Shown here: positions 37,192-46,450 of the stretch, one piece after another | How positions within the stretch are numbered: the first letter of the stretch is position 1 | Layout: every line of letters begins with the position of its first letter | Source of the DNA: Bdellovibrionales bacterium | GTDB lineage: Bacteria > Bdellovibrionota > Bdellovibrionia > Bdellovibrionales > UBA1609 | NCBI GenBank assembly: GCA_016716765.1 | Contig: JADJVA010000004.1 | Coordinates: 310,001-374,000, forward strand | DNA length: 64,000 bases | Direction: 5' to 3' | Program-made: the position numbers and the translations under genes | Notes under the pieces: generated by a model | Database searches by the model: none | What the model was told of the DNA's origin: nothing | What the model saw: the letters and a program-made list of their open reading frames with translations, nothing else

Positions 37192-38982
37192 ATGAACTCT
37201 TCTCTCTATTCCATTCTCCTTTGTGGGATTTTTATAAGCTTTGTCGCTTCCTTGGCCAGTATTCAAAGCCATGCCGAGGAAGCTTCTTCCGCAGTAGAAG
37301 TGGATCAAAGCTGCGGCCCTTCCTATATCACCCAAGTGGCAACTACAGGAGATGGACACTTTGTGGCTTTAACAGAGCGACTTTGCTCTCCGATTTCATC
37401 GGAGAGCTCTTTATCTCCAAAAAACCGAATTGAGAGCGTGCAATTGGTAGTTTTTGATTCTGACGGAAAGCGCGAGAAAAACTGGGATGTGACAAGTCTT
37501 TTTGTTGGGTCTGGAAGGTCCCCCAAGGATCAACTGGAACCCCTCAGCCCTCAGATTAAAATTTTCAGTGGCGCGGGCGCGGATCAATTTTTTATTGTGT
37601 CTAATGGCGGGACTCGGATCTATACAGCTAACACCCAAGGAGTTTTGCAGTCATTCTATTTGGATAATCCGCCAAACAATGAATTCTTCACTTTGTTCAG
37701 CAATAACATGATGTGCTATTCAGCTCATTATCAAATTGAAGAACTCAAATCTTTCCGATCCCCCGATAGCCAAGTTTGGCTGGTTGGTAAAGGATTTGCT
37801 GTGGGTAACGACTGTCTGAATACTAAAACAAACAAAAGAATGAAGGAATGGCGCGAGGCCGTTATCTTGAGTAATTCATTGATGTCGTCATCTGAGAAGA
37901 AGGGCGATGACGTCAAGGTAGCGCTCTCGGAGGCTCCATCGTCATTTTCACAGGTCTTTGTGCTCTATCCTAATTATGATGATGAGAGTGCTCGGGTATT
38001 TGGTGGGTTGGGAATAGATTGGCCCACCTCAGTCGGTCCAACCAATCCCAGGCCCAGCTTTCAGACCTTGGTTGACAATGGTTTCTCAGGAATCTTGGTT
38101 GTGCCAGCAGATAGTAGCAGTTATTCGAATAGGCTTGAAATGGTAAATCGCAAATGCGGCGAAGGCGGATCTACTCGTGAAAGCTGGTCCTGGTGCGGAC
38201 AAGAAAAGAATTATCAGGCAGGTCCGAATTCCCTCCGACAGTTTTTTCCCTTGAGTATAACTGTAAAAGAAAGTGTTAGTTATAAATTGATAAAGAGCAG
38301 TGACACTATTGGGTATCTTTTCGGGCCTTATTTTTATCCTCCAAGGTCGATGGAATTCGTTCATCGGCATGGTCTGGCCTCCGAGGGGCAATGGATAACT
38401 GCTTCTCTTGGATTGAAAATGAAACCCAACATTTCGCAAGCTCTAAGTGATCAAGACTATCAAGTTGATGCCCGCATCTTTCTTCCCGATTACCCATTGA
38501 GAAAAAATCGTTGGAATTTACCGATATTGAAACATCTCCTAACTGCTACTTCCCGTTACAGCAAAGATTTCGACGTGGATATTTTTGAAGATCCTGCAGC
38601 CGTTTTTGTATTGTTGAAATATACTGATGGACCGAGCGATGACTTTGCTCCCCTTAATCTAGAATTAAATATCAATGTAGCCGCTAATTCCAAGGATGCG
38701 GGAGAGATATCAGAAAATGCCAATGAAGAATCTGATGATAAAGATCAAAAGGCGTCTCCGCCGGTATTCGAAAAAGTGACTTCGGATTTTAACTTGGTAC
38801 GCTTCATCAAGACTGAGCAAGGGCTGGAGGTTGACAGGGGCTTTTCAGCTCAACTTTCTCAATCCTTGGAGGGAGCAATGTCACGAATCACCGCTGCAGC
38901 TATTGGAGACAACGGGGTTCTTTTTCTGGCAGGCATATCTGCAGACGGGAAAAGAAGTGTCCGGTTGGTAAAAACGAAGTGA
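37192..38982 (+). CDS. Exported protein of unknown function
   Basis: 596 residues from ATG 37192, with AGGAGG about 7 bases upstream; a longer frame begins at 37123 without one. Signal peptide: ILLCGIFISFVASLASIQS. The mature part has repeated strand-turn pieces (GTRIYTANTQGV, FFIVSNGG, VLFLAGISADGKRS), a propeller-like look, with an acidic low-complexity insert around 500-525 (NEESDDKDQK). No catalytic motif was seen. It is separated from the neighbours by long gaps and likely transcribed alone. Confidence 0.65.
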   Translation: MNSSLYSILLCGIFISFVASLASIQSHAEEASSAVEVDQSCGPSYITQVATTGDGHFVALTERLCSPISSESSLSPKNRIESVQLVVFDSDGKREKNWDVTSLFVGSGRSPKDQLEPLSPQIKIFSGAGADQFFIVSNGGTRIYTANTQGVLQSFYLDNPPNNEFFTLFSNNMMCYSAHYQIEELKSFRSPDSQVWLVGKGFAVGNDCLNTKTNKRMKEWREAVILSNSLMSSSEKKGDDVKVALSEAPSSFSQVFVLYPNYDDESARVFGGLGIDWPTSVGPTNPRPSFQTLVDNGFSGILVVPADSSSYSNRLEMVNRKCGEGGSTRESWSWCGQEKNYQAGPNSLRQFFPLSITVKESVSYKLIKSSDTIGYLFGPYFYPPRSMEFVHRHGLASEGQWITASLGLKMKPNISQALSDQDYQVDARIFLPDYPLRKNRWNLPILKHLLTATSRYSKDFDVDIFEDPAAVFVLLKYTDGPSDDFAPLNLELNINVAANSKDAGEISENANEESDDKDQKASPPVFEKVTSDFNLVRFIKTEQGLEVDRGFSAQLSQSLEGAMSRITAAAIGDNGVLFLAGISADGKRSVRLVKTK

Positions 38983-39019
38983 TCTCGGCTGATCTTCCTA
39001 TTTGTGAGCGCCGCCAAAT

Positions 39020-39337
39020 TCATCCGCAAGACAGGTTCACGCAAGAGTCAATGAAATCGAGTCCGCGCTCTTCATCAACATGTTTGCCTCGGATTTTTTC
39101 ATAGATTGAAACTCTACGTTCAAAGCACTTTTCGCTGGCATCAGCAAAGGCCTCGTTAGCCGTCGCACCTCTTCCGATTATTGTGCCAACGTCTCCCGAC
39201 TCATATTTGCACTGAAAAGTTTTTGGAGTTGAATTGGATGGATGGCCGTCGGAGTGCTCGCCTGCAGGTCGCGCTGCCGCTCGATAACTTGCGGCAAGAA
39301 TCAGTAAGACCGAGAAAAAACCATAAATGTATTTCAT
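39020..39337 (-). CDS. Small exported Cys-containing protein
   Basis: 105 residues from ATG 39337 (MKYIYGFFSVLLILAASYRAAA), with GAGGAG 7 bases upstream. After the signal are a polar stretch and a compact domain with Cys at FQCKYES, EKCFERRV, DSCVNLSCG, giving four Cys and likely two disulfides. The pattern GDVGTIIGRGATANEAFADASEKC recalls small periplasmic proteins of uncertain role. It is convergent with the gene ending at 38982. Confidence 0.65.
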   Translation of the reverse strand: MKYIYGFFSVLLILAASYRAAARPAGEHSDGHPSNSTPKTFQCKYESGDVGTIIGRGATANEAFADASEKCFERRVSIYEKIRGKHVDEERGLDFIDSCVNLSCG

Positions 39338-39561
39338 TACAATGCTCCTCTTTATAGAGCTTTTGAAGAGCAAGAGCTAAGCCATAAGAACTTTACCTCA
39401 GCTTCGTAACTGGCTGAAAATATTGACTTAAATCGAATCAAAAAAATAATTAACCAAGCATCTATAGAATTTTGACCAGGATGACAAAATGGGCTTGCAG
39501 GTTGAATAGATCTTAAACATAGCTGCTGCAGAATGGCTCAGAAAAATATAAGACAACAAAC

Positions 39562-41973
39562 TTAGTAAAGAGTGGCATGAGCGAGGCGAAAGGCGACGAC
39601 GAGAAGGTGGCCATCTTTGATGTGACGTCGATTCCGAATAAGGTCAGCTAGATCAACCCAAACAAGAGGGGTGTTGGTTTTCGCTGGAAATGCGGAAGGG
39701 TCAACCTCGACGACAACGGGATAGACAATTTCAGGAGCTAAACCGGGAGTAGGGTGGTAGGCTCCGCCGAGACCATAGGTGCGACGAACCCTTAGCCCAA
39801 AATCACTTTGTACATGCGATTTAACGAATTCGATTCCAGATTCAAGAGTGGTGATCTCTTTAGGAATCCTCCATGCAGGATTGACTGCGATGTCGGAATA
39901 GCCCTCGTTTAATTGTATACCGGGTAAATTTCGCGTCTCAATTCCGACAAAAATATTATTTCCCATTCGAAAGCTGGGAATAACTGAGATCACAGAATTG
40001 CTGAACTTCTTAGGGACGATATATTCCCTTTCGGTTGTAAGGATTGTATTTCCCTGTTGATCAAAGTCAGAGAATTGCCCAGTTCGAACTTCAAGAAATT
40101 GACCAAAATTTCTAAGATCGACCTCTTGAAAGACTCGGGCCCTGCGTCGCGGAGACAGTACGTCAAAAGCAGATTTGATACGAGACTTTCGGTAGTCAGG
40201 GTTATCAATAAGACTAATCTCTTCTCCAATCCATAAGCCAATACTCTGTCTTTCATCAAGCAGAAGATTGTAGGTTGCAATCTCCATTCTCGAGTCGAGA
40301 ATGGAGCCCGCCTGTGAAGCTCTTAAAAGTTGAGTGGCTTCGATGGGTCTTATCGCGCCTAATGAGGACAAGCCAGACTCATTTTTCTTCGGATAGTGGA
40401 GACTAAATTTTCGTTTTTTAATTGGAATTGCGACGGACGTGACTCTTTCAGTCACTAAGGCCGGACTCGTATAGAAAGTATAAGTCTGATCTGAACCTGC
40501 TCGCAACAACTGATCGGGTCCTATTCCCATGCGGCTTTGGAGTTCGCGTTCTATCTCTGCAGCTTGAGCCTGATCGTGCGTCCGAACAAAACTAAGGGGC
40601 TCAAATGAATAGCCCTTTGTGCTGGCCCCATTTAATAATTCATCTGATTTTACAGCAGTGAGAATGGGCCTCGGATAGGCTTGATGGCCATAAACGAAGA
40701 GCTGTCCCTTTCGCTTAAAGAATGGAAGTACATCAATTGTATCGTGGGGACGACCAACGACGTCATAGATTTCGCCAGTTCTTAGCTGCTGCATGGCTCT
40801 GACAGAAAGGAATTTAGGGTCTTTGGTCACCTGGTGACTTGTTTCATCTATTCGAGTCGCTTCGTCATCTCGAATTTTTTCGCCTACGATGACATAATTG
40901 GTGGCGGGAAAGGGAAGAGTTTTGCCATCCAAGGTTTGGAGGGAAAACTTATTTTTAAACCGGTTTGCTATGATCCATGGATTGAATATTGGAGAAGATA
41001 GGACCACCCGAAACCCTGCCTTTAGGAGTGCATTTTCAAATTCAGACTGAGAAAAATAGGTGTACTCTTCCTGGATTTCAGCAAAGTAGCTCTCTCGATA
41101 GTCTTTTCGAAGAATAAATTCGACAGCATCCCGATGGCTCATCCGATACCTTCGCCGTTGACTCTGCCCATCCTTGACGATCGGTGTGACTTGATAGGGG
41201 ACGCCTGAATTTGGGTGTTGGCTATTTCTAAAATCAGTTGCAAATCGCTCGAATAATGCAGCAGTGGAGAGGTGCTCGCTATCGCCAATTTCAGTTCCAT
41301 CATCAGTTGGCAAATCAAGAAAAACTTCAGCTGGTCCTGGAGACATAACAAAATCTCTAAGAATAAAAATATCACCATATCTGAGTTGTTTGTGAATTTC
41401 CCAAATAGCTTTCTTGACGTGAGATGTATCGAAAGGAGCCCCGTCTCCGTAACTCGTCAGGTGATGACCTACCGAAGACATAAAAACAGCGTTCAAGGAA
41501 TTCGCAGGAAAAGCGGAATCTTCGGCATTTCCGACGAGAAAATCTAAATTTGGTAGAGCGTAGTGCTCTTTGGCGTGGTTCACCATTTTTTCATCAAGAT
41601 CCACTCCAATGACTTGGGAATCTGGATACAAAAGAGCCAAATCCCTTGCGGCAACTCCTGATCCAGTTCCGAGGTCCACGATATGGCCAGGGTGTGCAAG
41701 GGCCGCAAAGGCGGACTTTTGAAGAGAGCTTTTCTCCATTTTCGCAATGTAGGCAGTTAAATCCTCATGGAGATGCGGTTTTGAATTTGCTGTGCTTTGC
41801 TTAGGAGTGCTCTGCTCTGATTTAACCTGCTCAGGTTTGCGCTGCTCAGCTTTGCTCCGGAGGATATTTCCTTCCTCTGAGATAACTCCGAGGCAGGTTC
41901 CTGCGTAACATAAATTATATGAGTAGAGAGATACCAAGGTTCCAAAATAAAGAAGGGTTTTGAGGTAGTTCAT
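39562..41973 (-). CDS. Exported SAM-methyltransferase fusion with two NUDIX-like domains
   Basis: 803 residues. Residues 1-24 form a signal peptide ending CYAG with a Cys three positions on. A Gln/Lys/Ser-rich linker (about 40-65) with repeated EQ units follows. Residues 85-365 are a class I methyltransferase: motif I VDLGTGSG at 99-106, VIGVDLDEKM next, AVFMSSVGHH motif region, and a closing TNYVIVGEKI strand. Two C-terminal domains (about 405-530 and 600-800) have NUDIX-like strand and helix order (KGQLFVYGHQAYPRP... and NNIFVGIETRN...), but the Nudix box Glu residues are not clear, so they may be inactive. All cofactors are cytosolic, so export is unexpected. Target unknown. Overlap with sufE neighbour: the genes are 2 bases apart. 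Confidence 0.7.
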   Translation of the reverse strand: MNYLKTLLYFGTLVSLYSYNLCYAGTCLGVISEEGNILRSKAEQRKPEQVKSEQSTPKQSTANSKPHLHEDLTAYIAKMEKSSLQKSAFAALAHPGHIVDLGTGSGVAARDLALLYPDSQVIGVDLDEKMVNHAKEHYALPNLDFLVGNAEDSAFPANSLNAVFMSSVGHHLTSYGDGAPFDTSHVKKAIWEIHKQLRYGDIFILRDFVMSPGPAEVFLDLPTDDGTEIGDSEHLSTAALFERFATDFRNSQHPNSGVPYQVTPIVKDGQSQRRRYRMSHRDAVEFILRKDYRESYFAEIQEEYTYFSQSEFENALLKAGFRVVLSSPIFNPWIIANRFKNKFSLQTLDGKTLPFPATNYVIVGEKIRDDEATRIDETSHQVTKDPKFLSVRAMQQLRTGEIYDVVGRPHDTIDVLPFFKRKGQLFVYGHQAYPRPILTAVKSDELLNGASTKGYSFEPLSFVRTHDQAQAAEIERELQSRMGIGPDQLLRAGSDQTYTFYTSPALVTERVTSVAIPIKKRKFSLHYPKKNESGLSSLGAIRPIEATQLLRASQAGSILDSRMEIATYNLLLDERQSIGLWIGEEISLIDNPDYRKSRIKSAFDVLSPRRRARVFQEVDLRNFGQFLEVRTGQFSDFDQQGNTILTTEREYIVPKKFSNSVISVIPSFRMGNNIFVGIETRNLPGIQLNEGYSDIAVNPAWRIPKEITTLESGIEFVKSHVQSDFGLRVRRTYGLGGAYHPTPGLAPEIVYPVVVEVDPSAFPAKTNTPLVWVDLADLIRNRRHIKDGHLLVVAFRLAHATLY

Positions 41974-41975
41974 TT

Positions 41976-42410
41976 CTATTTCGTGGTCTGTAGGCTTTTG
42001 AAGGCCGTTGCGTAATAGAAAATCTGCTTGACCATGGAGAAGAGACCATTGGCACGGCTAGGCGAAAGATTGGAGGTAAAACCCAGATCCTTAATAAACT
42101 GCGGAGGAGTGGAAAGAATTTCGTCAGGTAAAGAGTTAGAATATACCCTTAAGAGCAGAGCAACGAGACCCCTGACAATCAGGGCGTCGCTGTCGGCTTG
42201 AAACTGTATTCTCCCATTTTCATCGGTGTAGGCATACAGCCATACCTGGCTCTGGCAGCCTTTTACTTTGTAATCATCCAGTCTCTTGTCTTCGGGAAAT
42301 TCCGGAAGAGTTTTTCCTATTTCAATGAGGCGGCGATATTTTTCTTCCCAAGTCTGAATTTGGCTGAATTCCGCTTTCAATTCATCTTGGCGCGTTATCA
42401 AATCGACCAT
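41976..42410 (-). CDS. sufE: SufE-family cysteine desulfuration protein
   Basis: 144 residues, the usual SufE length. The active-site Cys is in VKGCQSQVWL, and the family patterns IGKTLPEFPEDKR, DSDALIVRGLVALLL and LGFTSNLSPSRANGL are present. SufE takes sulfur from SufS for Fe-S cluster assembly in the cytoplasm. No other suf genes are in the window. It lies 2 bases upstream of the exported fusion gene. Confidence 0.95.
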   Translation of the reverse strand: MVDLITRQDELKAEFSQIQTWEEKYRRLIEIGKTLPEFPEDKRLDDYKVKGCQSQVWLYAYTDENGRIQFQADSDALIVRGLVALLLRVYSNSLPDEILSTPPQFIKDLGFTSNLSPSRANGLFSMVKQIFYYATAFKSLQTTK

Positions 42411-42485
42411 TGCTTATCTATACCTAGACAGAAGGTCTCGTCACGAATTACTTAGCGGCATCAAAAAAAAACGGAAATTCGGCCT

Positions 42486-43190
42486 CTATTTTATCGTGGC
42501 ATGGACTCGATGGGAATCCTCATTGTCTTCAAGTGCTTCCAGCAGAGTCGAAACTTCAGTAAGTTGCTCTTCGCTCAGAGCCGTGTAGTTCTTTGCTTTG
42601 TAACTGAGCTCAGATGTTGTTATGCCCCAATTCCTTGATTGGAGAGCGGTTCGAATGGCATCCAATTCTTCGGGAGAACCATAGAAGCTATATCCTTCCT
42701 CTGGGTTTCCATCGACTTCGTTGGCTCCCGCTTCAATGGCCTCCTCTTCTGGATCTCCAATGTTTTCCTTTGTTCCCTCTACCAGACTCACTCGATCAAA
42801 CATCCAAGCCACACTTCCAGTTTCTCCCATGTGGCCGCCGTACTTACGAAAGAGGTTACGGATTTCGGTAACAGTGCGATTTTTATTGTCAGTCTGACAT
42901 TCAACCATGATTCCTACATTGTGAGGCCCATATCCTTCATAGAGAGTCTCTTCAAATTGGGCCGCATCCGAATCCTGTCCTGAACCTTTGCGAATAGCTC
43001 GTTCAATTGTGTCTTTTGGGCAACTTTGAGTTTTAGCTTGTGCGACAGCGAGAGACAATCGGGCATTGTACTGCGGGTCCGGCCCGCCAAGGCGAGCTGC
43101 AACTGAGATTTCGCGAGCTAGCTTTGTAAATAGAGCTCCTTTTTTAGCTGCGATAGCTGCTTTTGCAGGATTTTTCCAACTCTTTCCCAT
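42486..43190 (-). CDS. yebC: YebC/PmpR-family regulatory or translation protein
   Basis: 234 residues from ATG 43190 (MGKSWKNPAKAAIAAKKGALFTKLAREI). The N terminus and the segments DTIERAIRKGSG, YEGYGPHNVGIMVE and FRKYGGHMGETGSVAWMFDR are the family core. YebC-type proteins bind DNA or assist ribosomes at polyproline stretches. Three codons of the longest frame are dropped because the conserved N terminus begins at MGKSW-type residues. Cytoplasmic. Confidence 0.94.
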   Translation of the reverse strand: MGKSWKNPAKAAIAAKKGALFTKLAREISVAARLGGPDPQYNARLSLAVAQAKTQSCPKDTIERAIRKGSGQDSDAAQFEETLYEGYGPHNVGIMVECQTDNKNRTVTEIRNLFRKYGGHMGETGSVAWMFDRVSLVEGTKENIGDPEEEAIEAGANEVDGNPEEGYSFYGSPEELDAIRTALQSRNWGITTSELSYKAKNYTALSEEQLTEVSTLLEALEDNEDSHRVHATIK

Positions 43191-43316
43191 AATCGGCACC
43201 TCAGTGTTGTGGACTTTTTCAATTATAAATATCTATCAAAATTTTTCAAAAATTTTGTACAAAATACGCCTCATGAAGCTCCCATCATTGCGAGGTGAGT
43301 ACAAAAAATCAAGTCT

Positions 43317-44054
43317 TCAGGGTTTTTCATTTGGACCCAAATAGCGCCATTGGCCTTCCTTTAAGTTCCCCAAGCGTATTTTTCCGATTCGCACTCGCTT
43401 TAAAGAAGCTACTTCCAGATTGACAAGCTGGCACATCCGCCGAATCTGACGTTTTCGACCTTCTCGCAAAACAAATTGGAGAAGACCTGGCTGGAGTTCT
43501 TTGACCTGCGCCGGTTTTAGTTTTCTACCGTCAAGCTCTAAGCCAAAAGCGAGCTGGGCTAACTTTTCGGAGTTGATTTGGCCACGCACTCGGACCAAAT
43601 ACTCTTTATCAATGGCACTTAGGGCGCCGATAACGGTCTTTGCGAGCACTCCATCTTGAGTCAAAAGAAGCAATCCTTTCGAATCAATATCTAGGCGGCC
43701 AGCGGAGGCGAGTCCTCGTCGATGAGAAGGGTGGAATTTATGCACACGGCGATTTTCACGTTCTTGATTTTCAGGTTCAATCAGGTCGGTCGCCAATCTG
43801 TAATCTTTTTCAGTGGGACTAGATAAATATCCAATGGGTTTATTCAAAATAATAGAAACTTTTTTACTGAGAGTTTGGGTCGCTTCTTTTTTCAGAACGA
43901 TCTCAGCCTGTGGAGATACTTTTGTTCCCAGTTCGCTTATAATTTTTCCATCTGCAAGGACCCAACCCTTCGCAATGAGTTCGTCCGCCTCACGACGTGA
44001 GCAGATTCCGCGATTTGCCATGAGTTTAGAAAGGCGAATTGGTTCGTCGGTCAT
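43317..44054 (-). CDS. RsuA/RluB-family rRNA pseudouridine synthase
   Basis: 245 residues from ATG 44054 (MTDEPIRLSKLMANRG). An N-terminal S4 domain (about 5-60) is followed by the synthase: the catalytic Asp is in SAGRLDIDSKGLLLL and the C-terminal LREGRKRQIRRMCQLVN closes the fold. The enzyme converts a uridine in 16S or 23S rRNA; RluB-like is more likely from length, but the site cannot be fixed. Cytoplasmic. Confidence 0.9.
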   Translation of the reverse strand: MTDEPIRLSKLMANRGICSRREADELIAKGWVLADGKIISELGTKVSPQAEIVLKKEATQTLSKKVSIILNKPIGYLSSPTEKDYRLATDLIEPENQERENRRVHKFHPSHRRGLASAGRLDIDSKGLLLLTQDGVLAKTVIGALSAIDKEYLVRVRGQINSEKLAQLAFGLELDGRKLKPAQVKELQPGLLQFVLREGRKRQIRRMCQLVNLEVASLKRVRIGKIRLGNLKEGQWRYLGPNEKP

Positions 44055-44232
44055 AGTTGATCCAGTGGGGAATTCACGTCCCATTTCGATGGGGTCAATA
44101 TACAGATTTGGGTCGAATTATGGGTCATTCCAGGAATCTACGGGCTGAATTAGAAAAAATCATCAAATACTTTAATACATTGATTACAATTAACATTATC
44201 AGTGAATTTTCTAATCAAGGTGATGATTTGAA

Positions 44233-44376
44233 ATGAAACAAAATGTAGTACGTCATAGGAAATCTGCAATTGTCCGGGTCTATAGCTTATTGGAACTCGT
44301 CCAAGCCTTTTCATTGGTGGCCGGGGTTTTGACAGTGCTGGGGGTTTTCATCTATTTGTTGGTGGCAAATACCTGA
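44233..44376 (+). CDS. Small single-span membrane protein (47 aa)
   Basis: ATG 44233 to TGA 44376. The first 15 residues are basic (KQNVVRHRKSAIVRVY) and the rest is one hydrophobic span (AFSLVAGVLTVLGVFIYLLV). AAGGTGA lies about ten bases upstream. Length, composition and site suggest a real small membrane protein, but no relative was recognised. Confidence 0.5.
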   Translation: MKQNVVRHRKSAIVRVYSLLELVQAFSLVAGVLTVLGVFIYLLVANT

Positions 44377-44398
44377 AGGTGGCCGGAAGGATAATTGC

Positions 44399-45130
44399 TT
44401 AGATGAGGGAGATCCCTCCATCGACGGTGAGGATGGAGCCCGTCGTCCACGATGCCCCCTCAGATCCAAGGAAATAAACACTTTGGGCTATTTCTTCGGG
44501 AGTTCCCACTCGTCCCAATGGCTGAAGTTTATCCATGTATTTTTTGTCTTCAGGAGACCACTTGCCATGGAGGGGAGTTTCAACAATGCCTGGTGCCACC
44601 GCATTCACGTGGATTTTTTTACTTGCCAACTCCAAAGCAAGGGATTTCGTCCAGTTAAGAAGAGCGGATTTGAGAGCCGAATAGCTGGAAGTGTTTTCTA
44701 TTGGGTTTATGGCCAGATTCGAGGAGACATTAACAATGTAGGCTGGCGCAGCAGGGTACATCAGGGGCAGGAGGGCTTGGGTCAAGATGACGGGGCCAAG
44801 CAAATGCACATTAAAACTCTCCTGCCATTCGCTTCGGGTTGAGTCAACAAAGGGCGCTCTTTTGATCAAGCCTGCATTGTGAATAAGACACTTAAGCGTC
44901 TTGCCTTTTTGGGAGCTCAAAATATTCCGGCTGATTTTCTCTATTTGATCCAAGTCATTGAGATCACATGGAAATATCTGAGATTTTCCCTCGAGACATT
45001 GAGAAACTGTCTCCAATTTTTTTGGATTTCGACCCAGAAGCCAGACCTCAAAACCTTTCGAAGAATAGAGTTTTGCTATTTCTGTTCCTATGCCACTGCC
45101 TGCGCCCGTTACAAGTACACAGTTTTCCAC
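44399..45130 (-). CDS. Short-chain dehydrogenase/reductase
   Basis: 243 residues. The Rossmann motif is VTGAGSGIGTEIAK, followed by LIHNAGL, and the catalytic triad lies in NVSSNL and SSYSALKSALLNW, with NAVAPGIVETPL and the terminal TGSILTVDGG. This is the classical SDR layout, NAD(P)H-dependent. The substrate is not known. Cytoplasmic; the ATG has GGAG upstream. Confidence 0.93.
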   Translation of the reverse strand: MENCVLVTGAGSGIGTEIAKLYSSKGFEVWLLGRNPKKLETVSQCLEGKSQIFPCDLNDLDQIEKISRNILSSQKGKTLKCLIHNAGLIKRAPFVDSTRSEWQESFNVHLLGPVILTQALLPLMYPAAPAYIVNVSSNLAINPIENTSSYSALKSALLNWTKSLALELASKKIHVNAVAPGIVETPLHGKWSPEDKKYMDKLQPLGRVGTPEEIAQSVYFLGSEGASWTTGSILTVDGGISLI

Positions 45131-45270
45131 GAATGAGCTCCTTAGGTTTTTCCCAGGGCCAGAGGTCCTGGTTTCCTCGCCCGATTTTTATATTGAGATT
45201 AGTATTAAGAATTCGAGCTCTGTCAAGGAATCCTGTGGGAATCCAAAAAACTCGTAGGAAAAGGACTTGG

Positions 45271-45363
45271 ATGATCAAAGAGGTGAGGGTTTTTTTTATT
45301 TTTGGACTTAAAGTATTTCTTTTTTCATTGATCATGGGATTGATCTTTTTTGCTCGATATTGA
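45271..45363 (+). CDS. Small membrane peptide (30 aa)
   Basis: ATG 45271 to TGA 45361-45363, encoding MIKEVRVFFIFGLKVFLFSL and a short rest ending FFARY. One hydrophobic span and AAGGA seven bases upstream. Evidence is limited to a good site and hydrophobic character; it could be chance. Confidence 0.35.
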   Translation: MIKEVRVFFIFGLKVFLFSLIMGLIFFARY

Positions 45364-45443
45364 AGACAGGAGTGACGGCAGATTGATTTTGGAACTAGGA
45401 AAAAGCCACGTCAAGGTGGCCTTTTCCCAAGTGGTGCTCACTA

Positions 45444-45674
45444 TTATGCGGCAGGTTTATTTCGGCGAATGTAATTTTGATATTTTTTATCAAAATCTCT
45501 GGGTTTTTCGCCTTTCTTATTGATGAGTCCTTCCTTAAACCAAAGATAATGTTCTTCGCAGAAGTCCAGCCTCTCTATTTTCTTTCCACACTTTTCTACC
45601 AAGCATCTTGCTAGAACAGTTGGAGTTCCTGCACCCGAAGGGCCGTTAGATTCCTTATTTTCCTTTTTAGCCAT
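45444..45674 (-). CDS. Small cytoplasmic protein with Cys/His pairs
   Basis: 76 residues. A disordered N terminus (KKENKESNGPSGAGTP) leads to a compact region with C-x4-C (RCLVEKCGKK) and C-x2-H (FCEEHYLWFKEG), which could bind zinc, then a Lys-rich tail. No signal. A ribosome site (AAGGAGTTATC) precedes the ATG. Function unknown. Confidence 0.6.
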   Translation of the reverse strand: MAKKENKESNGPSGAGTPTVLARCLVEKCGKKIERLDFCEEHYLWFKEGLINKKGEKPRDFDKKYQNYIRRNKPAA

Positions 45675-45928
45675 GATAACTCCTTGAAATGGGCATCTAT
45701 AGCTTCATTATCGGCTCTCTTTTCTCAGTGCTTTAATATGAGACCAAAGTGCGGGATTGTTTGGAACTTGGTTGCTGCAAAATAATTTAACAAAATAGAT
45801 GGCTCATCTGGAAAGAGTTGGAGATGGGGTGGTACAGGGGATGCATTACCTTTGATGTAGAGCTCTCTCAATGACTGGGTGGCCCGTAAGGTGGAAACGT
45901 CTCAAAAATAGACACAAATGGGATTGAA
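45675..45928. other. Intergenic region
   Basis: 254 bases between divergent genes; no structure beyond ordinary upstream sequence was recognised. Confidence 0.3.
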
Positions 45929-46450
45929 ATGTTTAAGATCGACCAAAGAAAATTGATTGTATTCACTTTAGGCATTGGGGTGGCGGCTGCCATGGCTTGC
46001 TTCACCAGTTGTGATGTCTACTCTGAAAACAATCTCTTTGCTGAATTGAAATCCAATTGTGTCGATACAAACGACTGCATTCACCAATCATCTGACTTTA
46101 TGGAACTCAAGATTAACACAGAAAACAACTATCCCGTCGGTGTTAGTGATATAGAATTTGATGTGGCAGGTGATTGCAATGAGGGTGGCTTTGAACAGAA
46201 CCTGGTTTTGTGGGAATTATTTCTTGATAACACGCTGATTCAGAGTTCACAGAACCTTGGACTTGGCACTACTTGCGTTTACGGTCGCTTTTCGACTCGA
46301 GTTAAATTACCAAGAGCGGGACTTCAGGATACAACTGGGGTTCGTCGAGAGCACCGATTGGATGTAGAGCTCATTGGAATAGACCCCAATGGTGAGCTAT
46401 TTAAAAATCCACTTATGGCAAAAAAAAGCATCACGGTGAGTCCTCGGTGA
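45929..46450 (+). CDS. Lipoprotein of unknown function
   Basis: 173 residues. Signal (LIVFTLGIGVAAAMACFTSC) with a lipobox-like FTSC. The mature part is beta-rich with several Cys (SNCVDTNDC, GDCNEGG, TTCVYGRF), likely an extracellular sandwich domain. Its stop overlaps the end of the opposite-strand PotD-like gene by 20 bases. Role unknown. Confidence 0.6.
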   Translation: MFKIDQRKLIVFTLGIGVAAAMACFTSCDVYSENNLFAELKSNCVDTNDCIHQSSDFMELKINTENNYPVGVSDIEFDVAGDCNEGGFEQNLVLWELFLDNTLIQSSQNLGLGTTCVYGRFSTRVKLPRAGLQDTTGVRREHRLDVELIGIDPNGELFKNPLMAKKSITVSPR

